Counted from the first letter of the stretch, positions 23,501 to 32,150 are shown. The stretch is DNA of 48,390 bases from DASPOF01 sp035626155 (GCA_035626155.1 DASPOF010000002.1:1-48390); one strand, 5' to 3'. The notes: a model not told the origin generated them from the letters alone. Made by a program: numbers and translations.

Positions 23501-25074
23501 CCTATCCCGGCGCTAATTTCAACCGCCCGTCGCCCTCGGTTGAGTTGCCCGACCCCGACGGCGCGCGCGAGGAAATCGTGCGGCGCGCGCTCAGGACCTC
23601 GGGTCCCGTCACGCCCGGCGAAATTGCCGAGCGTCTTGGTTTTGAGATCGAAGAGATCGAGCAGGCGCTCGCGAGTCTCGAAGCGAAGGGTGCCATCTTC
23701 CGCGGGCATTTCACAAAAGCGGTGGCCGAGCAGTGGTGCGACCGCTACAACCTCGAACGAATCCATCGCATCACGCTCGCGCGCGTTCGCGCCGAGGTTG
23801 AGCCGGCGGCGGATCGCGAGTTTGCGGCGTTCAGGCTGCGATGGATGCATGCCGGTGGCGATGGCATCACCGCCGATCCCGCCGGGGTTTTCGAAATTTT
23901 GCAGCAGCTCTCGGGGCTGGCGTTCACTCCCGAGACATGGGAGCAGACGATTCTTCCTGCGCGAGTGCCGGGATATCGGCCCGAGATGCTCGATCTCGCG
24001 TGTCTTGGCGGGGACATGATGTGGGTTGGAGTTCCCGCGCAAGGCGCGGCGGATGAGATTCCCGCGCGCGTGACATTCGTCTCGCGCCGGCGTGCGCCCG
24101 CGTTCGCGAACGGCGAGCGCGCTTGCGGCGATGCGAAGGAACGCGCGGTCCTCGACGCGCTCGCAAGCGGAGGCGCGCAATACCTCGACCAGGTGTCCGA
24201 GCGCGCAAATCTCTCGGAGCGCGACACGCTGGCCGCCTTGTGGCGGCTGGCTGCCGCCGGTTGCGTGAGCAACGACAGCTTCGCGCCGCTTCGGATGCTC
24301 GCGTCGGATCGAGACGCGCCCGCCGCGATCATAAACGGAGGTGCGCGCCGGCCGCTTACGCGCCATGATGCTGCGCTGCGCGCGAAGCTCAAGTCGAGCA
24401 CCGCGGGGCGCTGGTCGGCGATCGAGGCTTCAGCGCGGACGGATCGCGATTTCGATCAGGCGCGCGAACTCGCGATGGTGCTGCTCGAACGCAACGGAAT
24501 CGTTTCGCGCGAGATGCTCGCGCTCGAGTCGATTCCGCTCTCCTGGGGCGAGATTTCTTTTGCACTGCGCCGATTGGAGCTTTCCGGAAGGATTCGCCGG
24601 GGCTGGTTCGTGCGCTCGCTCTCGGGCGAGCAATACGCGCTGCCAGAGGCGGTTGATTTGCTGCGCGCCGCGCGCAATTCGAACTCTGCGCGCGAAAAGG
24701 TGATCGCGCTCAGCGCCGCCGACCCGGCAAATCCGTACGGCGCGATTTTGCCCGGCTGCGGAATCGCGCGCGAGGCGGGGAATATCGTCGTGATGCGCCC
24801 GGGGCAGCCCGTGCTCGGCCTTGCCGGGCGAGCGCTCGTGACGATGGGCGATCTCGATGAGGAAGGCTTCGCCGAGTCGGTTGGGGCGATACTCGCGATG
24901 CGCCGGAGAGTCCTCATCGAGACGATCGACGGGGCGCCCGCGCTCGCATCGCCGCGCGTTGCGGCGATGGCGGCGATGCGTTTTCATTCGGACGGCCGCG
25001 CCCTGGTGTACGACGGACTTCCGGGTCCCGCTCCGGCGCGCGCGCCGCGAGCGCCCGCAAATCGCCCGGCGTGA
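20572..25074 (+). CDS. lhr: Lhr-family DEAD/DEAH-box helicase, full-length
   Basis: Lhr is a large superfamily-2 3'-to-5' helicase active on RNA:DNA hybrids and linked to DNA repair. The 1500-aa protein has Walker A APTGSGKT (47-54), PLKALAND (motif Ia), TTPESLF, Walker B DELH (171-174), SATLNP (motif III) and the C-terminal RecA-fold motifs SSLELGIDVG and QRIGRSGH (about 340-375). A winged-helix and the Lhr-specific domain follow to about 850, then a long C-terminal extension like E. coli Lhr (1538 aa). The start is GTG 20572. The opposite strand has a very long open frame, an artefact of GC-rich codon use. Confidence 0.94.
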   Translation: MILDQFHPAVRTWFERRFAFPSRAQELGWPVIAGADLAPRHDVLLCAPTGSGKTLAAFLWAIDRLVRDAARGALCDEVSVLYVSPLKALANDIRINLDEPLDGVRAAGREMGLDLSAIRAGLRTGDTQARERSAMLRRPPQILVTTPESLFILLTSPRFREKLKAVRHVIVDELHAVAGNKRGAHLALTLERLDRMIRLAGGARPARIGLSATLNPIETLGEFLAGFDVDADGARSARPVQIVRADDPRRRMDLQVIAPGPELGAIATHEHWEAMYDEAAKLVEAHRTTLIFTLSRRWAERVAFNLQKRLGAGAVMAHHGSLARKERHLAEQRLKHGELKAIVATSSLELGIDVGAVELVCQLDSPKSISAAIQRIGRSGHSLGGTPKGRLFALTLDDLLECAAAVRAIRRGDLDEVEIPSGCLDVAAQQVIAIAAEEGEIPEAELLRLLRGAFNFGTLDSKSLRGLLEQMARELPKRIQGAAPKIFLDAANRRVRPRRAARLAAITSGGTIPENGNYDVVIESEGRKIGDVEEDFAQESSRGDVFMLGSMPWQILGISRGRLMVEPAPGMAPSLPFWQTEAAGRSYALSAEVTELRRTIADRLPEPAQAVRWLIEDCALNERAAAQAVDYVRRGMAALGAIPDERTIVVERFFDGLGGTQIVIHAPLGIRFNRGLGLALRKRLCQSFDFEIQASAIDDGCLLALNSRHSFPLTDLLAMVPARRVRDVLVQAMLNAPMFEVRFRHVASRALMVMRWLGGRRVPAWIQRLRAQELAAAIFPGQQACFENRPPEIEIPGHFIVAEAIRECLQESADAERMTRVLKGIEDGSIRTVMVDSVAPSVFAHRLLLAWDYSFLDGGERANRRSRTVQMNRAMAEDVFRTEDLSAMLAADAVDAVAAEATGLAPGRRARNRDELCELIRAHGALASEAIALRAGEDGAAMVAALEAEGRIARARLRTGAAEVILAAEDIPIFAAAYPGANFNRPSPSVELPDPDGAREEIVRRALRTSGPVTPGEIAERLGFEIEEIEQALASLEAKGAIFRGHFTKAVAEQWCDRYNLERIHRITLARVRAEVEPAADREFAAFRLRWMHAGGDGITADPAGVFEILQQLSGLAFTPETWEQTILPARVPGYRPEMLDLACLGGDMMWVGVPAQGAADEIPARVTFVSRRRAPAFANGERACGDAKERAVLDALASGGAQYLDQVSERANLSERDTLAALWRLAAAGCVSNDSFAPLRMLASDRDAPAAIINGGARRPLTRHDAALRAKLKSSTAGRWSAIEASARTDRDFDQARELAMVLLERNGIVSREMLALESIPLSWGEISFALRRLELSGRIRRGWFVRSLSGEQYALPEAVDLLRAARNSNSAREKVIALSAADPANPYGAILPGCGIAREAGNIVVMRPGQPVLGLAGRALVTMGDLDEEGFAESVGAILAMRRRVLIETIDGAPALASPRVAAMAAMRFHSDGRALVYDGLPGPAPARAPRAPANRPA

Positions 25075-25149
25075 CGACGCGCCGCGCACTTCCCCAGTCG
25101 ATCGATTCGATTTTCATCCCTCCAAGATGCGCGCTATTCTTGAGCGCGC

Positions 25150-25167
25150 AGCCGCCCGGGGGCGGCT
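25150..25167. terminator. GC-rich stem-loop downstream of lhr
   Basis: AGCCGCCC at 25150-25157 pairs perfectly with GGGCGGCT at 25160-25167 around two bases, with partial extension by flanking GCGC. It lies 75 bp after the lhr stop and about 65 bp before acnA. There is no U-tract, so intrinsic termination is uncertain; it may only be local structure. Confidence 0.3.
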
Positions 25168-25233
25168 CGGCGGCGCGCGCAGCGGAATCAACGCGCCGCT
25201 CATCGGATAATCCGCGCAAACGAGGTTTCGTCC

Positions 25234-27996
25234 ATGGCCAGCAATAGTTTTGGCGCTCGCTCGACGCTCGATGTCGGCGGCGCGAAATTCACGATCTACA
25301 AACTCGCCGCGCTGGAGGCGCGCGGCTTTGCGCTTGGGCGGCTGCCATTTTCGATCCGGGTGATGCTCGAAAACGTGCTGCGCCGCGAGGACGGCGTGGT
25401 GGTCAATGCGGAGCAGGTCGAGGCGCTCGCGCGATGGGACGGCAAACCTTCCGAGCGCGAACTCTCGTTCATGCCCGCGCGCGTGCTGCTCCAGGATTTC
25501 ACCGGCGTGCCGGTGGTTGCGGATCTCGCCGTGATGCGCGACGCAATCAAGCGCCTCGGCGGCGACCCGGCGAGGATCAATCCGCTCCAGCCCGCCGATC
25601 TCGTCATCGATCATTCAGTGCAGGTCGATGCGTACGGGAGCGCGGATGCGTTTTCGGCCAACGCGCGGCTCGAGTTCGAGCGCAACCGCGAGCGCTACCT
25701 CTTCCTGCGCTGGGGCCAGCGCGCATTCAGCAACTTTCGCGTCGTGCCGCCCGACACCGGAATCGTTCATCAGGTCAATCTCGAATATCTCGCGCCGGTG
25801 GTGTTCGTGTCGAAGGATGGCGCCGCATACCCGGACACGGTCATCGGAACCGACTCCCACACGACGATGATCAACGGACTGGGAGTGGTCGGTTGGGGCG
25901 TGGGCGGAATCGAAGCGGAAGCGGCGCTGCTCGGGCGCTCAGTCCCGATGCTCATCCCGGAGGTCATAGGCTTCCGCCTGCACGGAAACATGCGCCCCGG
26001 CGCGACGGCGACCGACCTCGTGCTGACGGTCACGCAGATGTTGCGCAAGAAGGGCGTGGTCGGGAAATTCGTCGAGTATTTCGGCCCCGGGCTTTCGAAC
26101 CTGCCGGTTGCCGACCGCGCGACGCTGGGCAACATGTCGCCCGAGTACGGTGCGACGATCGGATTCTTCCCGGTCGACGATCAAACGCTTGCGTATCTGC
26201 GAATGACCGGCCGTCCCGAGGAGCGGATCCGGCTGATCGAAGCTTACTGCAAGGAGCAGGGGCTGTTCCGGACCGCCGATGCGCCCGAGCCGCATTTCTC
26301 CGACGTGCTCGACCTCGACCTGTCATCGGTCGAGCCGAGCATCGCGGGGCCGCGCCGCCCGCAGGATCGCATCCCGCTTGCCGCATCCAAGGTCTCGTTC
26401 CGGCGCGATCTCGCCAAGGATGCCGCCGGCGACGGCTCCGTCGATTCGAAGATTATCGAGCGATGGATCGCCGAGGGCGGAGACGGCCCGGCGGCGGCGC
26501 GCGACCCCGTGCCGCGCAGCGCTCTGGGAGCGATCGCGAAGTCGGTCGAGGTCCGCGGCGACGGCGGCAATTTTTCGCTCGGCCACGGCTCGGTGATTAT
26601 CGCGGCGATCACGAGCTGCACGAACACGTCGAACCCGTCGGTGCTGATCGCAGCCGGCCTGCTGGCGAAGAAGGCGGTCGAGCGCGGGCTTACGGTTAAG
26701 CCGTGGGTCAAGACGAGCCTCGCGCCGGGATCGAAAGTCGTCACCCAATACCTCAAACGCGCCGGCCTGACGCCATACCTGGATCGTCTGCGATTCAATC
26801 TGGTCGGCTACGGATGCACCACTTGCATCGGCAACAGCGGTCCGATCGCGGAGCCGATCGTCGCGGCGGTCAAGGAAGGCAAGCTCAGCGCCTGCGCGGT
26901 GCTGAGCGGCAATCGCAATTTTGAGGGGCGCATCAACCCGGCCGTCCGCTTCAACTATCTCGCGTCGCCGCCGCTGGTGGTTGCTTACGCAATCGCGGGA
27001 ACGATGGACATTGATCTGGACCGCGAGCCGCTGGGCGCCGATTCGGCCGGGAAGCCGGTTTACCTGCGCGAGGTCTGGCCGTCATCCGCCGAGGTCGCAT
27101 CGGTGGTTGCAAGCTCGATCGATTCCGCGATGTTCCGCCAGGAGTACGGCAACGTGTTCGATGGCGACGAGCGATGGCGCAGCCTCGCGATTCCGGAGGG
27201 CAACCTGTTCAGTTGGGATGCGAAGTCGCTTTACGTCAAGGCGCCGCCCTTTTTCGATGGCGTCACCGCGAAGCCGGGCCAGTTCGCAGAAATCGCGGGC
27301 GCGCGCGCCCTGGCGGTGCTCGGCGACAGCGTAACGACCGACCACATCTCCCCGGCCGGTTCGATTGCGGCCGATAGCCCGGCGGGCAAATACCTGATCG
27401 GCAACGGCGTGCAACCCGCCGACTTCAACTCGTACGGCGCGCGCCGCGGGAACCACGAGGTGATGGTGCGCGGAACGTTCGCGAATATCCGGCTGCGCAA
27501 TCAGCTCGTGCCCGGCGTCGAGGGCGGCGTCACGGTGCATCTGCCCGGCGGCGAGCGCATGACGATCTTCGACGCGGCGGAGCGCTATCGCACCGGCAAG
27601 GTGCCGCTCATCGTAATCGCGGGCAAAGAGTACGGCTCGGGCTCATCGCGCGACTGGGCGGCCAAGGGCGTGCAACTGCTCGGAGTCCGCGCCGTGATCG
27701 CGGAGAGCTTCGAGCGCATCCACCGGAGCAACCTCGTCGGAATGGGCGTGCTCGCGCTCGAATTCCGGCCCGGTGAGAACCGCGAGTCGCTCGGGCTGAC
27801 CGGGCGCGAATTGTTTTCGATCTCCGGTCTAAAGAGCGGTCTCAAACCGCGCCAGCGGCTCAAGGTACGCGCCGAGGGTGAGGGCAAGACCAAGGAGTTC
27901 GAGGTAACGGCGCGCGTCGATACGCCCGAGGAGGTCGAGTACATCCGCCAGGGCGGAATCCTCCCGTGCGTCCTGCGCGATTTGCTGCACGCCTGA
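25234..27996 (+). CDS. acnA: Aconitate hydratase A
   Basis: Aconitase isomerises citrate to isocitrate in the TCA cycle using a [4Fe-4S] cluster. The 920-aa protein has the three cluster cysteines C462 (SCTNTSNPS) and C528/C531 (GCTTCIGNSGP). GTDSHTTMINGLGVVGWGVG and EYGATIGFFPVD lie in the N-terminal half, and the swivelling domain motifs YGSGSSRDWAAKG and AESFERIHRSNLVGMGVL in the last quarter. Length matches AcnA/IRP-type enzymes (about 890-920 aa) and not AcnB. GAGG lies about 9 nt before ATG 25234. It stands alone, with no other TCA-cycle gene nearby. Confidence 0.96.
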   Translation: MASNSFGARSTLDVGGAKFTIYKLAALEARGFALGRLPFSIRVMLENVLRREDGVVVNAEQVEALARWDGKPSERELSFMPARVLLQDFTGVPVVADLAVMRDAIKRLGGDPARINPLQPADLVIDHSVQVDAYGSADAFSANARLEFERNRERYLFLRWGQRAFSNFRVVPPDTGIVHQVNLEYLAPVVFVSKDGAAYPDTVIGTDSHTTMINGLGVVGWGVGGIEAEAALLGRSVPMLIPEVIGFRLHGNMRPGATATDLVLTVTQMLRKKGVVGKFVEYFGPGLSNLPVADRATLGNMSPEYGATIGFFPVDDQTLAYLRMTGRPEERIRLIEAYCKEQGLFRTADAPEPHFSDVLDLDLSSVEPSIAGPRRPQDRIPLAASKVSFRRDLAKDAAGDGSVDSKIIERWIAEGGDGPAAARDPVPRSALGAIAKSVEVRGDGGNFSLGHGSVIIAAITSCTNTSNPSVLIAAGLLAKKAVERGLTVKPWVKTSLAPGSKVVTQYLKRAGLTPYLDRLRFNLVGYGCTTCIGNSGPIAEPIVAAVKEGKLSACAVLSGNRNFEGRINPAVRFNYLASPPLVVAYAIAGTMDIDLDREPLGADSAGKPVYLREVWPSSAEVASVVASSIDSAMFRQEYGNVFDGDERWRSLAIPEGNLFSWDAKSLYVKAPPFFDGVTAKPGQFAEIAGARALAVLGDSVTTDHISPAGSIAADSPAGKYLIGNGVQPADFNSYGARRGNHEVMVRGTFANIRLRNQLVPGVEGGVTVHLPGGERMTIFDAAERYRTGKVPLIVIAGKEYGSGSSRDWAAKGVQLLGVRAVIAESFERIHRSNLVGMGVLALEFRPGENRESLGLTGRELFSISGLKSGLKPRQRLKVRAEGEGKTKEFEVTARVDTPEEVEYIRQGGILPCVLRDLLHA

Positions 27997-28080
27997 CGGG
28001 GCAGGACCGAGGTCGCGCGGCATGGCGGCGGCCGATGCGTCGCGATTGCGCGCGCGGCGAGCGTAAGCGGGGCCAGCCGA

Positions 28081-28416
28081 TTACTTGGTTGGCGCGGGGC
28101 TGGGCGCGGGCTTCTGCGCGGGCGCGGAGGCCTCTTTAGCCGGGGCGGGCGTTGTGGCCGCCGCGGTTAGCGCAGAACCTCCCTTGAGGTGGGAATCGGT
28201 GCTCCTCACGCAGTTGAAGTAACTCGGCTTGGACTTGCGCTCCTCGAGGCACGCCTTTTTCGAGTCGTACTTTCCGTAAACCATCCAGTTCTTCAGCGGG
28301 ATCGATTGGTCCACCTGGTAGGTGCCGTCGGGGTTCTTCTGCGGCGGCATCTTGGGCGGCGGAAGCAAGAGGAGCCAAACGAACACACCAAACGCGGAAA
28401 GCCAGCATCTTTTCAT
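28081..28416 (-). CDS. Small exported protein with Ala/Pro-rich tail, unknown function
   Basis: I do not recognise a family. From ATG 28416 the 111-aa product opens with a signal/anchor segment (MKRCWLSAFGVFVWLLLLPP). It continues into a short conserved-looking core (WMVYGKYDSKKACLEERKSK and FNCVRSTDS, two cysteines) and ends in an Ala/Pro/Lys-rich low-complexity tail (PAPAKEASAPAQKPAPSPAP). The core resembles the small periplasmic proteins that place a Cys after 'K-ACLEE' and another near an 'R-C-ST' motif. The in-frame extension to 28593 precedes the signal and is unlikely. It may be cotranscribed with the phosphotransferase upstream (109-bp gap). Confidence 0.65.
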   Translation of the reverse strand: MKRCWLSAFGVFVWLLLLPPPKMPPQKNPDGTYQVDQSIPLKNWMVYGKYDSKKACLEERKSKPSYFNCVRSTDSHLKGGSALTAAATTPAPAKEASAPAQKPAPSPAPTK

Positions 28417-28525
28417 GGGCAATTTACCTAGCAGATTCCCGCCGCGGGATGCGAGAGTATTAAAGATTGCGGATCGCTTGACGGCTGGAGCGTAACCGGA
28501 CGGGCAGGGTCCTTTCAACAGTGCT

Positions 28526-29614
28526 TCATAATGACGCCGGCTGCGGAGCCACCGCATCCACTCGCACGGCCGCACCGCTCTTGCGCTCTGCATACCGCGA
28601 GAGCAGCCGGACGACCGATGGAGTCACCTCGGCGATTGCCTCGGGCCGATAGCCCATCGACTCCGGGCCGCGCGTCCGCATCATCCCGAGCATCGACAGC
28701 CTGAGCAGCGCGGCAACTCCCTGGCAGTATCGGAATCGTTCGAAGTCGAGCGGCGCCATCGCATGATAAAGCGGCACGTACAGGCCGGCGAAGATCGCTC
28801 GGAGCGTGTTTCCCGCGATGTTATCGCGCATCCATCGTGGGTGCTCGAGCGCGTGCGACGACAGAATCGCCGCCGTCATGGCCGCATCCAGGTGCCGGTC
28901 GCCGACATCGGTGTTCACCCAGTCGATTACGCCGGTCACGCTCGTGCCGTGCACCATCACGTTTTGCGGATGGTAGTCGAGATGGAGAAGCGACAGCGGT
29001 GCGACGCGGAATGCGCCGGCGCGAGCCGACACGCGCCTGAGCGCATCGCGCATACCCGGCAACGGGCCGCGCTCGATGCGCTCGGCGATGATCGCGAGCA
29101 CGCGGTCGAGCAGCCCGGTCCCGGGCGGCGCCGCTTCGGTCTCGAAAGCGTGCGGGATGTCGCGCAAGCCTGGCGCGGCCGGATCGAGACGGTGAAGCCG
29201 CACATGGGTGCGGACGAACGAAAAAAACGCGAGCGAGAATGTCTTGAACGCCGCGGGAAAATTCCGCGCCGCGAACAGCGGACCGCCGGCGCATCGCTCC
29301 ATCACCAGGAACGGGGCGCCCAGAGCCGCGTGGTCCGGTTCGAACGCGTACGCGTGCGGCACTCGATAACCCGCAACGAAGAGGCGGTCCATCGTGAGAT
29401 GCTCTCGTGCTGCCTTCGCATCCGCCTGCGGGCCCTCATAGAAGCGCAGCACCAGCGGCACCCCGGCGGGAACCGCGGGATGCGACTTCGAGCGCGCCTC
29501 GAGAACGAACTCGATGACGTTCGTCTCCCATCCGCTCGCGAGCACCCGCAGGCTGCGGACGCCCGCGGCGAGGTACTCGGACAAGCGGCGTTGGAGTTCG
29601 TCGCCCTGAAGCAT
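28526..29614 (-). CDS. APH-fold phosphotransferase family protein
   Basis: This 362-aa protein has the aminoglycoside phosphotransferase/choline kinase fold. The catalytic loop is LLHLDYHPQNVMV (D213, N218) and the metal-binding Asp is D231 in GVIDW. The N-lobe has LVLRFYEG (a possible ATP-binding Lys is replaced by Arg) and FLVMERCAGGPLF as hinge. The family phosphorylates small molecules, and the substrate is not predictable; calling it antibiotic resistance would be unjustified. It starts 5 nt after the EmrA-like gene stops, so the two are probably cotranscribed. Confidence 0.8.
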   Translation of the reverse strand: MLQGDELQRRLSEYLAAGVRSLRVLASGWETNVIEFVLEARSKSHPAVPAGVPLVLRFYEGPQADAKAAREHLTMDRLFVAGYRVPHAYAFEPDHAALGAPFLVMERCAGGPLFAARNFPAAFKTFSLAFFSFVRTHVRLHRLDPAAPGLRDIPHAFETEAAPPGTGLLDRVLAIIAERIERGPLPGMRDALRRVSARAGAFRVAPLSLLHLDYHPQNVMVHGTSVTGVIDWVNTDVGDRHLDAAMTAAILSSHALEHPRWMRDNIAGNTLRAIFAGLYVPLYHAMAPLDFERFRYCQGVAALLRLSMLGMMRTRGPESMGYRPEAIAEVTPSVVRLLSRYAERKSGAAVRVDAVAPQPASL

Positions 29615-29619
29615 CGCGG

Positions 29620-30819
29620 TTAGTGACGCGAGCTTTGGAATTCGTTCAGGAACTGTTTGAACAGGCGATGCTGCCTGCCGTCGCCCTTCTCCGCCGGGGA
29701 GTCGGGTGATGGTATCGGCGCAGTCTCGAGCTTCTCGTTTGGAAGCGTCTCGCCGTTTCGTTCGAAATGGTGCTGGACGATGGAGGTAAGGAGCGGTCCC
29801 CGGGTATCGCTGATGTCTATCGAGACCACGACCGAAAGCCCGAGCCGCAAAGGCTTGTCCGCAGCAATCGGATCGTCGAAAACGACCTTGACCGGCACGC
29901 GCTGCACGACCTTGACCCAGTTGCCGGTCGCATTCTCAGGCGGCAGCAGCGAGAAGGCCGCGCCGGTGCCCATGCTGATCGAGTCGATATGTCCGCGATA
30001 AGTGTAGCCGGGATAGATGTCAGCCTCGACCTCCGCGATCTGCCCCACGCGCACATCGGTGAGCTGCGTCTCCTTGAAGTTCGCGGTGACGTAAAGGTTC
30101 TTGAGCGGCACCACCGCCATCAAGGGCTCGCCGACCTGCACGCGATGGCCGACATGGACGGTTTTGCGCGTCACGATCCCCGCGAACGGCGCGTAAATCT
30201 TGGTGTATGTCGCATCCAGCTTGGCTGCCTCCAGTGAGGCCTCGGCCTGCTTGACGATCGGCCGGTCGTAGCGCGCGTGGTCCTCGGTGTCCGCTCCAAG
30301 CGCGGCGCGCGCCTGGGTGAGCTGATGCTCGGCGAGCGCCACGTTGGAGATTGCCACGCGAAGCCCGGTCGATGCCTGGTCGAAGTACTGCGGGGATACG
30401 ACCCCTTGCTGTTTGAGTTGTTTGGCGCGGTCAAAGTCAATTCGAGCCTGGGAGAGCTGCACCTGCGCCAGGTTTACCCCGGCCTCGGCCGCTGCGACCT
30501 GCGCATAGAGTTCATCGACGGTCTGGCGGGCGCGCTCGAGTTGTGCGCGCGCCTGATCGACCCTTACGTCGAAGTCGCGCGGGTCGAGCTCAAGGAGGAG
30601 CTGGCCCTTGTTGACGGTCCAGTTGTCCTCGACGTAAAGCGCGGTGACGGTCCCGGCCACGCGCGAATCGACGATCGCCACGGTTCCATCGACGTATGCA
30701 TCGTCGCTCGAGACATGGCTCGCGAAGTAACGATAATAGTGGAGCCCCGGGACGATCCCGCCCAGGATTGCAATAACCACCAGGACCATCAGGCCCCGGC
30801 GAACAAGCTGCGACCTCAT
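29620..30819 (-). CDS. emrA: EmrA/HlyD-family membrane fusion (periplasmic adaptor) protein
   Basis: This 399-aa adaptor would bridge an inner-membrane efflux pump and an outer-membrane channel. An N-terminal transmembrane helix (LMVLVVIAILGGIVPGLHYY, about 10-29) is followed by the lipoyl half-motif DDAYVDGTVAIVDSRVAGTV. A long coiled-coil hairpin (about 80-200, Gln/Ala/Leu-rich) follows, then the second half-motif YAPFAGIVTRKTVHVGHRV and a beta-barrel domain. The SSDDAYVDG start is typical of EmrA, which works with the MFS pump EmrB. No emrB or tolC gene follows, which is unusual. The C-terminal 50 residues are poorly conserved and charged. Confidence 0.88.
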   Translation of the reverse strand: MRSQLVRRGLMVLVVIAILGGIVPGLHYYRYFASHVSSDDAYVDGTVAIVDSRVAGTVTALYVEDNWTVNKGQLLLELDPRDFDVRVDQARAQLERARQTVDELYAQVAAAEAGVNLAQVQLSQARIDFDRAKQLKQQGVVSPQYFDQASTGLRVAISNVALAEHQLTQARAALGADTEDHARYDRPIVKQAEASLEAAKLDATYTKIYAPFAGIVTRKTVHVGHRVQVGEPLMAVVPLKNLYVTANFKETQLTDVRVGQIAEVEADIYPGYTYRGHIDSISMGTGAAFSLLPPENATGNWVKVVQRVPVKVVFDDPIAADKPLRLGLSVVVSIDISDTRGPLLTSIVQHHFERNGETLPNEKLETAPIPSPDSPAEKGDGRQHRLFKQFLNEFQSSRH

Positions 30820-31091
30820 ACTGTCGTCAGAGTGCGGAGAAAATCAGCGTGCTGCCTTCCAAACCGTCTGTTCAACAATTCCTGCCCCGCTAACTTCGCT
30901 GAATAACGGGATGCTGTCAAATCGGGACGCAAGACTCCGGTGCGCATCCGAGTCATCCGCCCCCATCAATCAGTCAGACTCACTTTATCGCGATTGGTAG
31001 CCGCTTGTAAGAGAGTGAAGCCATCGCGCGCGGGAGTTTGGACTCCATACGCATCGCGAAACCTGCGCGCGCCCGCGCCGTCTTCTGGATC

Positions 31092-31098
31092 AGGAGGT
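31092..31098 (+). promoter_or_regulatory. Strong Shine-Dalgarno that fixes the start of the small peptide
   Basis: AGGAGGT at 31092-31098 abuts an ATG at 31099, leaving no spacer, but stands 6 nt from a second in-frame ATG at 31105. The spacing rule therefore selects 31105 as the start. Confidence 0.6.
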
Positions 31099-31104
31099 AT
31101 GGCC

Positions 31105-31314
31105 ATGAAACCAGCGATAATCACGATGGCTGCGGTATTATCCCTGCTCCTGCTGATCGTTCCCGGGCGCGCCAGCGCTGATCCGGTGAATTGGCAACCG
31201 CAGACAATCCAGCAGATTGGATATCACCCCTACGAGGTCGCGTACTGGGGGCACCGGCCCTACGCTTGCCGCTATCGGCACTTCCGCCATCATCATCCCT
31301 TCCTGTGCTGGTAG
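31105..31314 (+). CDS. Tiny exported His/Arg/Tyr-rich peptide
   Basis: The 69-aa product has a clear signal peptide (MKPAIITMAAVLSLLLLIVPGRASA) and a mature peptide of about 44 residues. The mature part has two cysteines (YACRY and FLCW) and a basic histidine cluster (RYRHFRHHHPF). Comparable tiny GYR/RHH-rich exported peptides exist in Rhizobiales but their function is not established. Metal or heme binding is only a guess from the histidines. The start is set by the ribosome-binding site at 31092-31098. It is divergent from the EmrA-like gene (285-bp spacer) and followed by a hairpin at 31348. Confidence 0.65.
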   Translation: MKPAIITMAAVLSLLLLIVPGRASADPVNWQPQTIQQIGYHPYEVAYWGHRPYACRYRHFRHHHPFLCW

Positions 31315-31347
31315 GGCGGAGGCGGCCGCGCTGACTCGTCTTGCGGC

Positions 31348-31376
31348 GGCGTTCGCTCGGGCGGCGAGCGAGCGCC
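31348..31376. terminator. Stem-loop between convergent genes
   Basis: GGCGTTCGCTCG (31348-31359) pairs with CGAGCGAGCGCC (31365-31376), twelve positions with one G-T wobble, around a 5-nt loop. It sits between the small peptide gene (plus strand) and the lipoprotein gene (minus strand), where a bidirectional terminator is expected. There is no clear U-tract on either side. Confidence 0.4.
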
Positions 31377-31472
31377 AGGCTTAAATCGCGACCGCGCCGC
31401 CCGCCGTCGACGATCGTCGGCGCTCGCGCAAGGAGCGACCCCGCGCGGCGCCGCAAAGCTGCGCGGGCAGCC

Positions 31473-32150
31473 TCAAGGTTGTTTGATTATGACGGTTGGC
31501 CCGCCGCTCGCGGTCGCAACCACTTCGCCGTTGAGCGTCATATTAATCTCGAACGAGCCCTTGTTCTGCTTTTGGGTAAACTGGCCGTCTACGGCGCCAT
31601 CCGGCGAGTCGAAGAGGAACACCGCCGGCACACGCTCCTGCACGGTGAATCCGGTTTTCGAATCCTCCACCAGGCCCGAAAAAAGTTCGCCGAAGGGTGC
31701 GATCACATTGATCCGCAGGTCCGGGTCCGCAGCCGGCGGGGTTTGATTGAGCGCGCCACCAGTCTCGATCGACGCGATGCCGAAAGGCTGGGTGGTCGAG
31801 GAATGATTCACCACGGTGTAGCCCCGTACCACCTCGAGGCTCAGCAGGTTGTGATCGTTGGAAAGCTTCTGCGCAGTGAGCAGGTCCGCCGGGAGGTTGT
31901 TTACGATCGCGACTTCCAATGGGATGTTCCCCCCGACGACCCATGTAGAACGCGAATCGGAAACGGTGAGCGAGAACGGCGTGCCCACGGTGCCCAGCAC
32001 CTTGAAGATGTCCTCGGATGGATTTGGCGGGGTATTGCCAACCGCGCCCGAAAAGCCGCCGATCGAATTGTTGCAAGCGGAAAGGGCAGGCCCGCTAAAC
32101 GCCAGAACCGCAGTGGCGAGTCGCAGCAGATAAGCGATCTTGTTTGTCAT
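31473..32150 (-). CDS. Putative lipoprotein of unknown function
   Basis: I do not recognise a family. The 225-aa product has an N-terminal signal ending in a lipobox (GPALSAC, Cys at about 27), so it is probably lipid-anchored. The mature part is rich in Asn/Ser/Thr/Gly with beta-strand-like segments (FSLTVSDSRSTWVVGGNIPL, SFEINMTLNGEVVATASGG). ATG 32150 is supported by GAGG 6 nt upstream. It begins 17 nt after the stop of the large exported protein and is probably cotranscribed with it, suggesting the two work together at the cell surface. Confidence 0.7.
   Translation of the reverse strand: MTNKIAYLLRLATAVLAFSGPALSACNNSIGGFSGAVGNTPPNPSEDIFKVLGTVGTPFSLTVSDSRSTWVVGGNIPLEVAIVNNLPADLLTAQKLSNDHNLLSLEVVRGYTVVNHSSTTQPFGIASIETGGALNQTPPAADPDLRINVIAPFGELFSGLVEDSKTGFTVQERVPAVFLFDSPDGAVDGQFTQKQNKGSFEINMTLNGEVVATASGGPTVIIKQP

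Noticed and set aside
20488..24366. Very long open frame on the minus strand (about 1292 codons)
   Set aside because: It is antisense to the well-conserved Lhr gene. Its product is Arg/His/Glu-rich without any known domain, as expected from the codon bias of the GC-rich sense gene.
28526..29614. Aminoglycoside-resistance gene
   Set aside because: The APH fold is shared by many small-molecule kinases. Nothing in the sequence specifies an antibiotic substrate.
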